Below are positions 56,284 to 64,000 of a stretch of 64,000 nt of DNA, one piece after another. The position numbers were made by a program, and so were the translations under genes. Under the pieces are notes generated by a model. It had not been told where the DNA came from, did no database searches, and saw nothing but the letters and a program-made list of their open reading frames with translations. The DNA is from JAMLHH01 sp035515235 (lineage in GTDB: Bacteria; Bacteroidota; Bacteroidia; Chitinophagales; JADIYW01). The stretch covers positions 59,814 to 123,813 of the forward strand of contig DATJBS010000038.1 of the NCBI GenBank assembly GCA_035515235.1. The letters run 5' to 3'. How positions within the stretch are numbered: the stretch's first letter is position 1; each line of letters opens with the position of its first letter.

Positions 56284-57849
56284 ATGAAAAAAACCTTTCT
56301 AGCAATCCTAGTAGTCTGTTTAGGATTGAGTAATTCACCATTATTTGCTCAAACTTACAGCTTAGAAAACATCAAAAGAAACTACTCTAGAGGTAGTGGT
56401 CCAATTGTCAAAAATAACCAAGTAAGCGGTTACTACTTTTTTTATCTAATTGATAAAATGGACAAAAAAACAAATCTTTATAAATTAAGCATCACAGACG
56501 CAAATTTCCAGGAAGTTGCTAAAAAAGAGATTTCAGGTCCAAGCAATTTAGTAGTATTGGATGCTGCTTATAATGAAGAAGTTTTAGCAGTAAAACTAGT
56601 TGATTACAAGAGTAAGGTTGAAACACAATCCATTAAGTTTTTTGACAATGCAGCAAAAGAATTAAAAACTGTTTCGCTTCCATTTGATATGACAGCTGCT
56701 TTATTAGCTAATAATATCAAAACTCCAGCTGACTTAGAAACAAGTACATTACACCCAATAGATGGTAAAGGATTTATCAATCTTACTTCTATCACGACTA
56801 AAGGTGGAGTGTATAAAAGAACAGGTGTAAGTATAGACATGATACCTAGTGCTACAGGTTACAAAAACTGGCATTATGAAACACCAGCAAAACTTATTGA
56901 AATTCCTGAGTTTTTAGGATACAATGAAGAAGTAGCTTTTTTCTCAATAATGAGAAAAGAAAGCTATATGAAAAATGTGATGAAATTTTCTATTTCTGCA
57001 ATGGATTTAAAAACTGGAAAAGTTAGATTTGATAAAGAATTTACAGATGATAAATATTTATTAGACATTGTTTCAATTAATAATGACGAAAATTCTGACA
57101 ATACTTATTTCTTCGGTTCTTTAATGGATAAAGACAAAAAAGCTGCTGCTGCAAAAACATTAGGAATGTTCATCGCAAAAATTGACAACGATGGCAATAT
57201 CAAACAGAAAAGTACATTCCTTTGGAAAGATGTAGCAAAAGATTTCAATCCAGTAAATGAAAAAGGAGATCCAGTAGATATTGGAAATATATACATCCAT
57301 AAAGTGATTACTAATGCTGATGGTAAAATTTATGCCATTGGAGAAAGATTTTACAAAGCTGCAAGTGGAATGGGTATAGCAATGAATGTCTTGGGAGCAT
57401 TAGGTGGAGGATCTCCATCTGCAAGTGTTGTAAAGATTGTAGTAGCAGAATTAGTAATTATTGAGCTAGGTAAAGATCTTTCACCTGTAAGTATTGAGAT
57501 GATTGAAAAAGGGAAAAATACAGTTGAACTACCTATGGGAGCTGGAATGTTAGGTACAGTTGTATTAGGTCCCTACGCAAAACAAGCTGGTGGTTTTGAT
57601 TATCAATTCTCACAAATATTTGATGACAAAGAAGGTTTTACTACGGTTTATAAATCCAATGAGAGAAAAGATCGATTTGTCAATACTTACACTGTATTAG
57701 ATGGAGTAAAAAGTAGAGATAAGATTAGCTTAAAAACAGAATCCTCTAAACTATATGTCTTCCCTGCTAAAGCTGGATACTTAGCTATAACTGAGTATTT
57801 CAAAAAAGAGAAGAAAATGAATTCTCGCTTAGAAAAATTCAAACACTAA
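56284..57849 (+). CDS. Secreted protein, paralogue 2 (521 residues, unknown function)
   Basis: A tandem duplicate of the preceding gene; the proteins align end to end with the same termini (TYSLENIK at the start, SRLEKFKH at the end). The main length difference is a Gly/Ser/Ala loop around 370-385 (VLGALGGGSPSASVVKIV versus LLGRGSGGGFVKIV). A signal peptide is present (LAILVVCLGLSNSPLFAQ). The leader just upstream (from about 56263) is nearly identical to that before the 270-residue gene at 58038, pointing to shared regulation. A terminator follows. Confidence 0.8.
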   Translation: MKKTFLAILVVCLGLSNSPLFAQTYSLENIKRNYSRGSGPIVKNNQVSGYYFFYLIDKMDKKTNLYKLSITDANFQEVAKKEISGPSNLVVLDAAYNEEVLAVKLVDYKSKVETQSIKFFDNAAKELKTVSLPFDMTAALLANNIKTPADLETSTLHPIDGKGFINLTSITTKGGVYKRTGVSIDMIPSATGYKNWHYETPAKLIEIPEFLGYNEEVAFFSIMRKESYMKNVMKFSISAMDLKTGKVRFDKEFTDDKYLLDIVSINNDENSDNTYFFGSLMDKDKKAAAAKTLGMFIAKIDNDGNIKQKSTFLWKDVAKDFNPVNEKGDPVDIGNIYIHKVITNADGKIYAIGERFYKAASGMGIAMNVLGALGGGSPSASVVKIVVAELVIIELGKDLSPVSIEMIEKGKNTVELPMGAGMLGTVVLGPYAKQAGGFDYQFSQIFDDKEGFTTVYKSNERKDRFVNTYTVLDGVKSRDKISLKTESSKLYVFPAKAGYLAITEYFKKEKKMNSRLEKFKH

Positions 57850-57869
57850 TATCAAGTTTAAACTGATTC

Positions 57870-57898
57870 AAGGCTGTCAAATTTGGCAGCCTTTTTTA
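57870..57898 (+). terminator. Rho-independent terminator
   Basis: Stem AAGGCTG/CAGCCTT with an inner CAAA/TTTG pairing, then T6. The same stem recurs at 58986. Confidence 0.9.
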
Positions 57899-58037
57899 TT
57901 TTATATGACAAATATTAAAAAGTGCAAAATAAAGTTAAAAATATATTACAGAATAATCAATATTATTAATTCTCAGACTTATATTTATCATTCATTTTAA
58001 TAACAACCAAAAAATTCAATTAACTAAACTATTCAAA

Positions 58038-58850
58038 ATGAAAAAAACAATTGTTCTTTTAGCATTTATATGTGGATTATTCTCCTCCTCTTTTGCTGAT
58101 CAAATCTTAATCTACAAAACTCTTGCTGATTACAAATCAGATAATGCCACTATAGTAGATGGAGAAGTTAGTGGACTTAAAAATTCTGATGGAAATCTTG
58201 TTTATAATTCTGGATTTACAGTAAAAGCTTCTAAAAAAGAAGAGTTTTATTCCAAAGACTTTTGGGGATTTAAATTCAAAGGAATTTTATTTAGATCCTT
58301 CGAATTTAAAATGAAACAACAAACAAAAAACATTCCTTCTTATGGATTTATGGCATTAGTTAGTCAAGGAGAAATTTTTTATTGGGAAAATGGCATAGCA
58401 TTATTAGATATTTTAACTTCTAAAAAAAATCCTAAAAAAGGATATCTTCTTGGTCAAGGATGTAATGGACTTTTCGGCTTATCTAAAGATTTAGAGTCTG
58501 ATATTTACACAGGTAGATTTTATGAATTTTTCAAAAAATATCCAGAATACAATAAAATTCCAGCAGATTATACTGCAATGGTTTCAAGAAGGGAATGTAG
58601 AGGTCCATTTGTTCCAAATTTAGAGAAAATGAATAAATTATATGACCTTGGAGGAACAGACGAAATTGCTATGATTAATTTTTACACAGGAATTAATAAT
58701 AATTTTGGTAAACCAAAGGGAATTACTTCTGATATGGTCATTACATTTATAGATAATGATAATTTACAATGTAGAAGAGCCTATTTCAAACAATATAATG
58801 GGGGTAATTTTGAAAAACAAATAGAAGGTTCTACTATGTCTATTAAATAA
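58038..58850 (+). CDS. Exported protein of unknown function, 270 residues
   Basis: An N-terminal signal peptide (IVLLAFICGLFSSSFADQ) and a beta-rich, basic mature protein: LIYKTLADYKSDNATIVDG, then EEFYSKDFWGFKFKGILF and GYLLGQGCNGLFGLSKD. Three Cys occur (CNG, RECRG, LQCRR). No family is recognised. It shares about 30 bp of leader, AATTAACTAAACTATTCAAA before the ATG, with paralogue 2, and the same kind of terminator follows. It may belong to the same secreted module. Confidence 0.75.
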   Translation: MKKTIVLLAFICGLFSSSFADQILIYKTLADYKSDNATIVDGEVSGLKNSDGNLVYNSGFTVKASKKEEFYSKDFWGFKFKGILFRSFEFKMKQQTKNIPSYGFMALVSQGEIFYWENGIALLDILTSKKNPKKGYLLGQGCNGLFGLSKDLESDIYTGRFYEFFKKYPEYNKIPADYTAMVSRRECRGPFVPNLEKMNKLYDLGGTDEIAMINFYTGINNNFGKPKGITSDMVITFIDNDNLQCRRAYFKQYNGGNFEKQIEGSTMSIK

Positions 58851-59172
58851 TAAAATGCACTCTGATAGTTAACTTATATCAAAATAGCTCATTTAAAATA
58901 TTCATATGATAATTCGTGATTGTAAGAAATTTAAAACATTTCTTCCCTAACATTTATCAATATTCCTACAATATATATTAATTATAAGGCTGTCAATATT
59001 GGCAGCCTTTTTTATTTTATCCATCTCGCTACTACATCAAAAATCACTATTTACAAGTATTTTTCAATAATATTTTATCACATCTAGTTCATTATCAATA
59101 CTTTAATAGTATTCAATACTCTACTAAACCTATATACTATTGAAGTTATAGCATTTAACTAAAAGTTTTTAA
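58851..59172. other. Intergenic region before the cys operon
   Basis: No gene is seen. It contains one terminator (58986-59014) and AT-rich promoter DNA. Confidence 0.6.
58986..59014 (+). terminator. Rho-independent terminator
   Basis: Stem AAGGCTG/CAGCCTT with inner TCAATATTGG, then T6; about 135 bp after the 58038 gene. Confidence 0.88.
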
Positions 59173-59180
59173 TACTTTTG
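59173..59180 (+). promoter_or_regulatory. Putative -7 box of the cysC-cysD-cysN operon
   Basis: TACTTTTG matches TAnnTTTG, 9 bp before the ATG at 59190. It overlaps an in-frame TTG at 59178, which therefore cannot be the start codon if this promoter is used. Confidence 0.5.
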
Positions 59181-59189
59181 CAGTGTTCT

Positions 59190-59798
59190 ATGGAAAAAAA
59201 GGCAACAAATATTCATCCTATTTTCGATCAGCTACTCCAACGTAGTGACAAAGAAAACATGCTTCAGCAAAAAAGCGTAGTGCTTTGGATGACAGGTTTA
59301 TCTGGATCAGGTAAAAGTACCATCGCAAAAGGGTTAGAACGCAAACTACACGAAGCTGGATATCTTTCCTATGTTTTAGATGGTGATAATGTCAGAGCTG
59401 GCATCAATGCTAACCTTGGATTTTCTGAAGAAGATAGAACAGAAAACATCAGAAGAATAGCAGAAATTTCCAAATTATTTATTGAAGCTGGAGTGATTAC
59501 GATTAACAGCTTTGTAAGTCCTACTAAAGATATTAGACAACAAGCAAAAGATATCATAGGTGCAGATGACTTTATAGAAGTGTATATCAATGCTTCTTTT
59601 GATGTTTGCGCGCAAAGAGATGTAAAAGGACTTTATAAAAAAGCTTTAGCAGGAGAAATCAAAAATTTCACTGGATTAGACGCTCCCTTTGAAGCACCAG
59701 AACCAGCAGATATAGAAATCAAAACCGACGAAATGAGCATAGAAGCTTCGGTCGATCAAATATTCGAAAAATTATTACAACGTATAAAAATTCAATAA
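59190..59798 (+). CDS. cysC: Adenylylsulfate kinase CysC
   Basis: A 202-residue kinase that phosphorylates APS to PAPS. Walker A is MTGLSGSGKSTIAKGLE, followed by VLDGDNVRAGINANLGFSEE (substrate-binding Asp-Gly-Asp and Arg), SFVSPTKDIRQQAKDI (lid) and AGEIKNFTGLDAPFEAPE. All are standard. The start is the ATG at 59190; a TTG four codons upstream overlaps the -7 box. It is the first gene of a three-gene unit with cysD 16 bp later. Confidence 0.96.
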   Translation: MEKKATNIHPIFDQLLQRSDKENMLQQKSVVLWMTGLSGSGKSTIAKGLERKLHEAGYLSYVLDGDNVRAGINANLGFSEEDRTENIRRIAEISKLFIEAGVITINSFVSPTKDIRQQAKDIIGADDFIEVYINASFDVCAQRDVKGLYKKALAGEIKNFTGLDAPFEAPEPADIEIKTDEMSIEASVDQIFEKLLQRIKIQ

Positions 59799-59814
59799 TC
59801 GATTCATAAAAACC

Positions 59815-60717
59815 ATGGATTATAATTTAACACATCTAAAAGAATTAGAGTCAGAATCAATCTACATCCTCAGAGAAGTAGCTGCTCAATTTGAAAACCC
59901 GGTATTACTTTTTTCCGGAGGAAAAGACTCTATTCTATGTCTTCATTTAGCTATCAAAGCTTTTTATCCTGCTAACGTACCTTTTGCATTATTGCATGTC
60001 GATACGGGTCACAATTTTCCAGAAGCCATCCAATACAGAGATGAGATCGTAAAAAAATACAATCTTAGATTAGTAGTCGCTTCTGTACAAGACTCTATTG
60101 ACAGCGGTCACGTAAGAGAAGAGAAAGGATATAATGCAAGTAGAAATGCTTTACAAACTGTGCCATTATTAGAAGCTATCGAGAGCAACAAATTCGATGC
60201 AGCAATCGGTGGAGCAAGAAGAGACGAAGAAAAAGCTAGAGCTAAAGAAAGATTCTTTTCTCATAGAGATGAGTTCGGACAGTGGGATCCAAAAAACCAA
60301 AGACCTGAATTGTGGAATATCTTCAATGGTAGAAAACATATGGGCGAACACTTCAGAGTATTCCCTATTTCTAACTGGACAGAAATGGACGTTTGGCAAT
60401 ATATTTACCAAGAGCAAATCGAACTTCCTAATTTATATTTCTCTCACAAAAGAAATGTATTCTTAAGAGATGGTCAGTGGTTAGCAGAGTGTGATTTTAT
60501 CAAAAGAAAACCACATGAAGAAGTCGAAGAGAGAATTGTAAGATTCCGTACAGTCGGTGATATGACATGTACCGGAGCAGTAGACTCAGTAGCTTCTACA
60601 TTAGAAGATATCATACAAGAAGTCGCATCTACTCGTACAACAGAGAGAGGAACTAGATCAGATGACAAAAGATCCGAAGCAGCAATGGAGGATCGAAAAA
60701 AACTTGGCTATTTCTAA
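59815..60717 (+). CDS. cysD: Sulfate adenylyltransferase subunit 2 CysD
   Basis: A 300-residue ATP-sulfurylase catalytic subunit. The PP-loop is LLFSGGKDSILCLHLA (about 32-47), followed by HVDTGHNFPEAIQYRD, GGARRDEEKARAKERFFSH and FPISNWTEMDVWQYI. The C-terminus has TERGTRSDDKRSEAAMEDRK, the family tail. It makes APS from sulfate and ATP with CysN. It is placed between cysC and cysN with short gaps (16 and 33 bp). Confidence 0.97.
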   Translation: MDYNLTHLKELESESIYILREVAAQFENPVLLFSGGKDSILCLHLAIKAFYPANVPFALLHVDTGHNFPEAIQYRDEIVKKYNLRLVVASVQDSIDSGHVREEKGYNASRNALQTVPLLEAIESNKFDAAIGGARRDEEKARAKERFFSHRDEFGQWDPKNQRPELWNIFNGRKHMGEHFRVFPISNWTEMDVWQYIYQEQIELPNLYFSHKRNVFLRDGQWLAECDFIKRKPHEEVEERIVRFRTVGDMTCTGAVDSVASTLEDIIQEVASTRTTERGTRSDDKRSEAAMEDRKKLGYF

Positions 60718-60750
60718 GTAGAATTCTTACATCTAAAATTAAAAACTCAA

Positions 60751-62031
60751 ATGAGCACAGAAAATTTCGACCACAACGGTTATTTAAATATGGAATTACT
60801 TCGTTTCACTACTGCAGGAAGTGTGGACGACGGAAAAAGTACATTGATAGGTAGATTATTATACGATAGTAAATCTATTTTTCAAGATCAAATGGAAGCC
60901 ATCGAAAAAGCTTCTATTCAAAAAGGAGAAGAACAAGTCAACTTAGCATTATTGACAGATGGCTTGAGATCAGAAAGAGAACAAGGTATTACTATAGACG
61001 TAGCTTATAGATACTTCTCTACTCCAAAAAGAAAATTCATCATCGCAGATACTCCTGGACATATCCAATACACTAGAAACATGGTGACGGGAGCTTCGAC
61101 AGCCAACGTAGCTATTATTTTAGTAGATGCACGTAAAGGAATTATCGAACAGACCCACAGACACTCCTTCATCGCTTCGTTATTACAAATACCACATATC
61201 GTAGTTTGTATCAATAAAATGGACTTAGCAGATTGGGACCAAGAGGTTTACGAACGCATACATACAGAATACAAAGCTTTTGCATCTAAATTGAATATCA
61301 AAGACATCAGTTTTATTCCTATCAGTGCATTGAAAGGCGATAATATTGTCAATAGATCAGAAAACATGCCTTGGTATGACGGACCTACATTGATGTATCT
61401 TTTAGAGACTATCCATATTGGTAGCGATGAAAATCATATCGATTGCAGATTCCCAGTACAAATGGTCATTCGTCCTCAAAAAACTGAATTCCATGATTAC
61501 AGAGGTTTTGCAGGTAGAATCGCAGGCGGAGTATTTAAGAAAGGCGACAAAATCATGGCATTGCCTTCAGGCTTTACATCCACTATCAAATCTATCGACA
61601 CCTACGAAGGAGAAATCGACCAAGCATTTGCACCGATGTCCGTTACTATCACACTGAATGACGAGATTGACATCAGCCGTGGAGATATGATCGTCAGAGA
61701 AAACAACGTTCCTAAAACCGGTCAAGATATCGACTTAATGGTATGTTGGATGAACGAAACTGGACTTCGACCTAATGGAAAATACATCATTAGACATACA
61801 ACAAAAGAGTGCAGATGTATCATTAAAGATGTTAAATACAAAATCGACATCAACTCACTTCACCGCAATGAAGAAGACAGAACCATCGGTTTGAATGATA
61901 TTGGACGTATTTCTATCAGAACTACAGAGCCATTATTCTACGATAGCTACAGAAGAAATAGAATTACAGGTAGCTTGACTATCATCGACGAAGGCACTAA
62001 TGAAACAGTAGCTGCAGGGATGATTATCTAA
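60751..62031 (+). CDS. cysN: Sulfate adenylyltransferase subunit 1 CysN (GTPase)
   Basis: A 426-residue EF-Tu-like GTPase that drives ATP sulfurylase. G1 is TAGSVDDGKSTLIGRLLYDS, G3 DTPGHIQYTRNMVTGAS and G4 INKMDLADWDQ. Domains II and III follow, with no C-terminal APS kinase, which is encoded separately by cysC. The set makes PAPS. No cysH, cysI/J or cysQ is in view, so PAPS may be reduced by enzymes elsewhere or used for sulfation. A terminator follows. Confidence 0.96.
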   Translation: MSTENFDHNGYLNMELLRFTTAGSVDDGKSTLIGRLLYDSKSIFQDQMEAIEKASIQKGEEQVNLALLTDGLRSEREQGITIDVAYRYFSTPKRKFIIADTPGHIQYTRNMVTGASTANVAIILVDARKGIIEQTHRHSFIASLLQIPHIVVCINKMDLADWDQEVYERIHTEYKAFASKLNIKDISFIPISALKGDNIVNRSENMPWYDGPTLMYLLETIHIGSDENHIDCRFPVQMVIRPQKTEFHDYRGFAGRIAGGVFKKGDKIMALPSGFTSTIKSIDTYEGEIDQAFAPMSVTITLNDEIDISRGDMIVRENNVPKTGQDIDLMVCWMNETGLRPNGKYIIRHTTKECRCIIKDVKYKIDINSLHRNEEDRTIGLNDIGRISIRTTEPLFYDSYRRNRITGSLTIIDEGTNETVAAGMII

Positions 62032-62054
62032 TCAAAAGAATTACTTTAAAATAC

Positions 62055-62089
62055 AAATCGTCATTTCTTCATTGAAGTGGCGATTTTTT
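62055..62089 (+). terminator. Rho-independent terminator of the cys operon
   Basis: Stem AAATCGTCA/TGGCGATTT (one G-T pair), loop 14 nt, then T6. It lies 24 bp after the cysN stop. Confidence 0.82.
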
Positions 62090-62123
62090 CTTTTGGGCAG
62101 CATTTCCGGCTTTCGTTGCATCT

Positions 62124-62161
62124 TCCTTGTAGAGACATTGCATGCAAATGTCTCTACAAGG
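62124..62161. repeat. Palindromic repeat, GTAGAGACATT type
   Basis: CCTTGTAGAGACATT pairs with AATGTCTCTACAAGG around a GCATGC centre. This is a kind of dispersed palindrome met in many Bacteroidota and cyanobacterial genomes. Function unknown. Confidence 0.85.
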
Positions 62162-62190
62162 TGATATTCCACTCTATCCGGGCTGCGTGG

Positions 62191-62223
62191 AACTTTTCCA
62201 AAGTTTGAAACTTTGGAAAAGTT
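62191..62223. repeat. Perfect 33-bp palindrome, CCAAAGTTT type
   Basis: Two 16-bp arms, AACTTTTCCAAAGTTT and AAACTTTGGAAAAGTT, around one G. Another dispersed-palindrome type. No gene uses it as a terminator, because no T-run follows. Confidence 0.9.
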
Positions 62224-62380
62224 GAAATAGAAAACTTTCAAAATGGCTCGCTGATACGAGCGTAATTTCTTTAAGTAAAGAAGATTAAGTATTGGTATTG
62301 ACTTAAAACTGGGTTTTTATTCTTTTATAATATTCTGATTGGAATTTAATAAATTAGTGGATGAAAAATAAGAAAGAAGG

Positions 62381-62584
62381 ATGACGAAGGTTTTTTCATT
62401 ACTTATTTTAATAGTGGTTGGTATACTTATTAAATTTTCATTTAAGTTTAAAAATGATGAGGAAGGAGACTATTCTACAAGAATGAGGCTGTATAGTGCA
62501 GCCGCGTTATTACTATTTTTATCAATCGCTTTTTTTACAACAGATAAGCCTTTTTGTTATTACTTTCCATTTTTTTGTAAGTAA
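62381..62584 (+). CDS. Small membrane protein, 67 residues, unknown
   Basis: An ATG start and two hydrophobic stretches (VFSLLILIVVGILIKFSF and YSAAALLLFLSIAFFTT) separated by a charged loop (KNDEEGDYSTRMR). This layout is common for small inner-membrane proteins. There is no recognised family and no operon partner. It lies between repeat-rich DNA and a toxin-antitoxin locus, so it could be real or chance. Confidence 0.45.
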   Translation: MTKVFSLLILIVVGILIKFSFKFKNDEEGDYSTRMRLYSAAALLLFLSIAFFTTDKPFCYYFPFFCK

Positions 62585-62626
62585 ACTATTAAACAAAATC
62601 TTTACAATCAAGCTAAAATAAATCTA

Positions 62627-62936
62627 TTATCGTTTGCGTTTTATTTTTTTGTCTGGATGTTGTTTTGTGTGAAAGACAGCTAGGACAATAATTTGCTTTT
62701 CATAAATTTCATAGTTGATCACAAAAGGAAATCGTTTCATAACGGCTTCATGAATATGAGCGAATTTAACTGGAAATAGTAAAGGATTATTTATGATACG
62801 TTCAATTAATACAAAAACTTCTTCTTCAAATTCAAAACCAAGTCCAGAAAGCATTTCATTGTAATAATGATGAAGATTCAGCTATTTCAACGATTGTCTT
62901 TTCAAGAAAAACTATATCGTACTTTGACTCAGACAC
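62627..62936 (-). pseudogene. ParE/RelE-family toxin, apparently frameshifted
   Basis: The C-terminal part is clear: LSGLGFEFEEEVFVLIERI, MKRFPFVINYEIYEKQ and IIVLAVFHTKQ are typical ParE/RelE toxin segments. The N-terminal part reads in another frame from a GTG at 62936: SESKYDIVFLEKTIVEIAES, then stop. Adding the last SS, the two frames join with one extra T near 62861-62875, where SSS would continue to YYNE. Frame 2 alone would begin at the internal ATG at 62854 and lack the first strand and helix. Either the toxin is inactivated, or the assembly has one wrong base. The gene follows the antitoxin directly. Confidence 0.7.
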
Positions 62937-62937
62937 A

Positions 62938-63174
62938 CTAATTAGATTCTTTAACTTTTAGAAATTTACGTGTCTCAGCAAGAGAATAAGCTTTGATTTT
63001 TCCTGCTTTATAGAATTCTGATCTCTCAAGAATTTCAGCTTGTTGTTCAACTGACAATAAACTAGAGCTTTTTTGACGATATACTTCAAGAAGTTGGCAT
63101 ATAACTTCAAGCACATCTTTGTCAGCTTCATCAATATATTGATGAACTTTTGTACGGATTATTGAAGTGGTCAT
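62938..63174 (-). CDS. Antitoxin of a ParE/RelE-type module
   Basis: A 78-residue protein upstream of the toxin: SIIRTKVHQYIDEADKDVLE, then VYRQKSSSLLSVEQQAEILE and YSLAETRKFLKV. It has the layout of short Bacteroidota antitoxins beside RelE/ParE toxins, with a helical N-terminus and a C-terminal toxin-wrapping segment. Its stop lies 1 bp before the toxin GTG (62936-62934), which suggests translational coupling. It should neutralise the toxin and repress its own promoter. The exact family name is not certain. Confidence 0.72.
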   Translation of the reverse strand: MTTSIIRTKVHQYIDEADKDVLEVICQLLEVYRQKSSSLLSVEQQAEILERSEFYKAGKIKAYSLAETRKFLKVKESN

Positions 63175-63930
63175 ATCAATGTATTTATTTTTAAAGTTAA
63201 TCTTTTAAAATTAAGAATAAAAAAGAGAGCATGAAATCAGTAAGCCGTTAATTAATTATCATTTAGCAACAATATTCACCGATACTGCTTTCCCATGTTC
63301 CCCCGCTGGTGCGAGCGTCTCGCTCGTATCCTAATAAAGATATTTTTCTGAAAGAAGTCTTTGAATTTTAAAATGTAGAGCTGAAAAAGTATTTCGATAG
63401 ATATCAACAGCAAAAGCTGTACGACTCCCTACGTCATAGGTTTTGAAAAATGGGGTACCCACATTGTGAAAAAAGCGTGATTTCTTCAACTGTTTGCACT
63501 TCGACAGGCTCAGTGACCACACTTCAACTGTCGGAGCACAGTTGAAGAAGAGTTTTGAAGAAATAGCTTTTAAGCAATTAGTGGGTCATTGAAAAAACCC
63601 GGCGCGATCTTGGATGTTGAGCCTGTGGTCATTGAGCTTGTCGAAATGCCGAAATACGGTCCTTTTCTTCTAAAGAAATAGGACAGAAAAAAAGTTGAAA
63701 CAAATAGGTAAAAAATATTTAGTCGCTTAACCCGTACAGTTGCGAGCGAGAAAAATGTCATTCTTACAAAGTGTGGTCACTGAGCAACGTCGAAGTATCA
63801 AAAGCATTGTATTTAAGAGCTCCTTCAATCCACTAACGTTACTTTCAGGAGGACAACAGAGCAGAGAGAGATATTTTGAAAGTAATATTCTAAATAAGTT
63901 TAGTATTTTAGAGATACATTCATTTCATTC
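63175..63930. other. Repeat-rich intergenic region
   Basis: No gene is supported over about 750 bp. It contains a CGAGCGtctCGCTCG hairpin (about 63312-63328), dispersed repeat copy B (63400-63648) and several TTCGACAGGCTCAGTGACC-like pieces. Short open frames in it are translations of the repeat. Confidence 0.7.
63400..63648 (-). repeat. Dispersed non-coding repeat, copy B
   Basis: The reverse complement aligns with 21071-21283. It carries an extra internal piece with CACTTCGACAGGCTCAGTGA that is absent from copy A. Confidence 0.75.
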
Positions 63931-64000
63931 ATGAACCTTCAGCTATTTATCACATTCATTTTATACTATCTACTGCAAATCGCACAGATGATAGTAGAAG
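63931..64000 (+). CDS. Possible start of a membrane protein gene, cut by the window edge
   Basis: An ATG at 63931 opens a frame of 23 codons to the edge, MNLQLFITFILYYLLQIAQM, hydrophobic as for an N-terminal helix. It could be a gene start, but the stretch is too short to decide. Confidence 0.25.
   Translation, partial: MNLQLFITFILYYLLQIAQMIVE

Larger units (their letters stand above)
62032..62380. other. Intergenic repeat cluster after cysN
   Basis: No gene is supported. It contains the cysN terminator (62055-62089), a near-perfect palindrome at 62124-62161 and a perfect palindrome at 62191-62223, then a short CTCGCTgATACGAGCG element near 62248-62263. Confidence 0.75.

Noticed and set aside
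59178..59189. TTG start for cysC
   Set aside because: It overlaps the best -7 box; the ATG at 59190 fits the family better.
62041..62241. Open frame of 66 codons on the minus strand after cysN
   Set aside because: It reads through the cysN terminator and two palindromes, which is not expected of a gene.
63331..63761. Two short minus-strand open frames
   Set aside because: They are translations of dispersed repeat copy B and flanking pieces; no start region or family match.
1..64000. A CRISPR array in the window
   Set aside because: I looked for evenly spaced repeats and for the repeat predicted from the tracrRNA; none was found. Only a solitary repeat-like 29-mer is present.

Overview
This is AT-rich DNA from a member of the Bacteroidota. 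The evidence is a GldH-like gliding lipoprotein, DUF4270 and DUF1573 proteins, a fused CcoN-CcoO oxidase subunit, outer-membrane receptors with carboxypeptidase-like N-terminal domains, frequent TTG and GTG starts without Shine-Dalgarno sequences, and TAnnTTTG-type -7 boxes. Gene content would suit the Saprospiraceae/Chitinophagales area, but that placement is a guess.

Positions 1-11180 form a defence region. A type I cas operon runs leftward off the window edge: WYL regulator, cas6, a cas5-like gene, cas3 and the first 136 codons of a Cas8 of the Csx13/Cmx1 kind. Next come a pRiA4b ORF-3-like gene, a DUF6155-like gene and a complete type II-C cas9. A tracrRNA gene is readable on the plus strand just upstream of cas9. 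No cas1, cas2 or CRISPR array for Cas9 is in view. The 3' part of the tracrRNA and the DNA after it (about 110 bp) is present twice, almost identical, on either side of the cas9 block. The left copy follows a 29-nt sequence that looks like a type I CRISPR repeat, placed directly before the WYL gene. This is the most unusual part of the window.

Positions 11314-20008 hold a complete cbb3 oxidase operon on the minus strand: ccoI, ccoS, ccoNO, ccoQ, ccoP, ccoG, fixH and a TauE/SafE-like membrane protein. It includes two short genes (ccoS, ccoQ). A Pif1-like helicase, fumC, an enoyl-CoA hydratase, recJ-lptB, a phasin-like gene and uvrA follow.

Positions 32179-50402 are core chromosome: a TonB-dependent receptor, an FKBP isomerase, a fatty acid hydroxylase-type protein, ligA-gldH, glmS, DUF4270, a starch-synthase N-domain protein, panC-panD, a flippase-like membrane protein, a heptose-phosphate adenylyltransferase, an acyl-CoA dehydrogenase, an aminotransferase, a DUF1573 protein and a Spy-like protein.

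Positions 50573-58850 encode envelope and secreted proteins, including a tandem pair of 517- and 521-residue paralogues. Positions 59190-62031 are cysC-cysD-cysN for sulfate activation. The right end is repeat-rich and carries a toxin-antitoxin pair whose toxin appears frameshifted.
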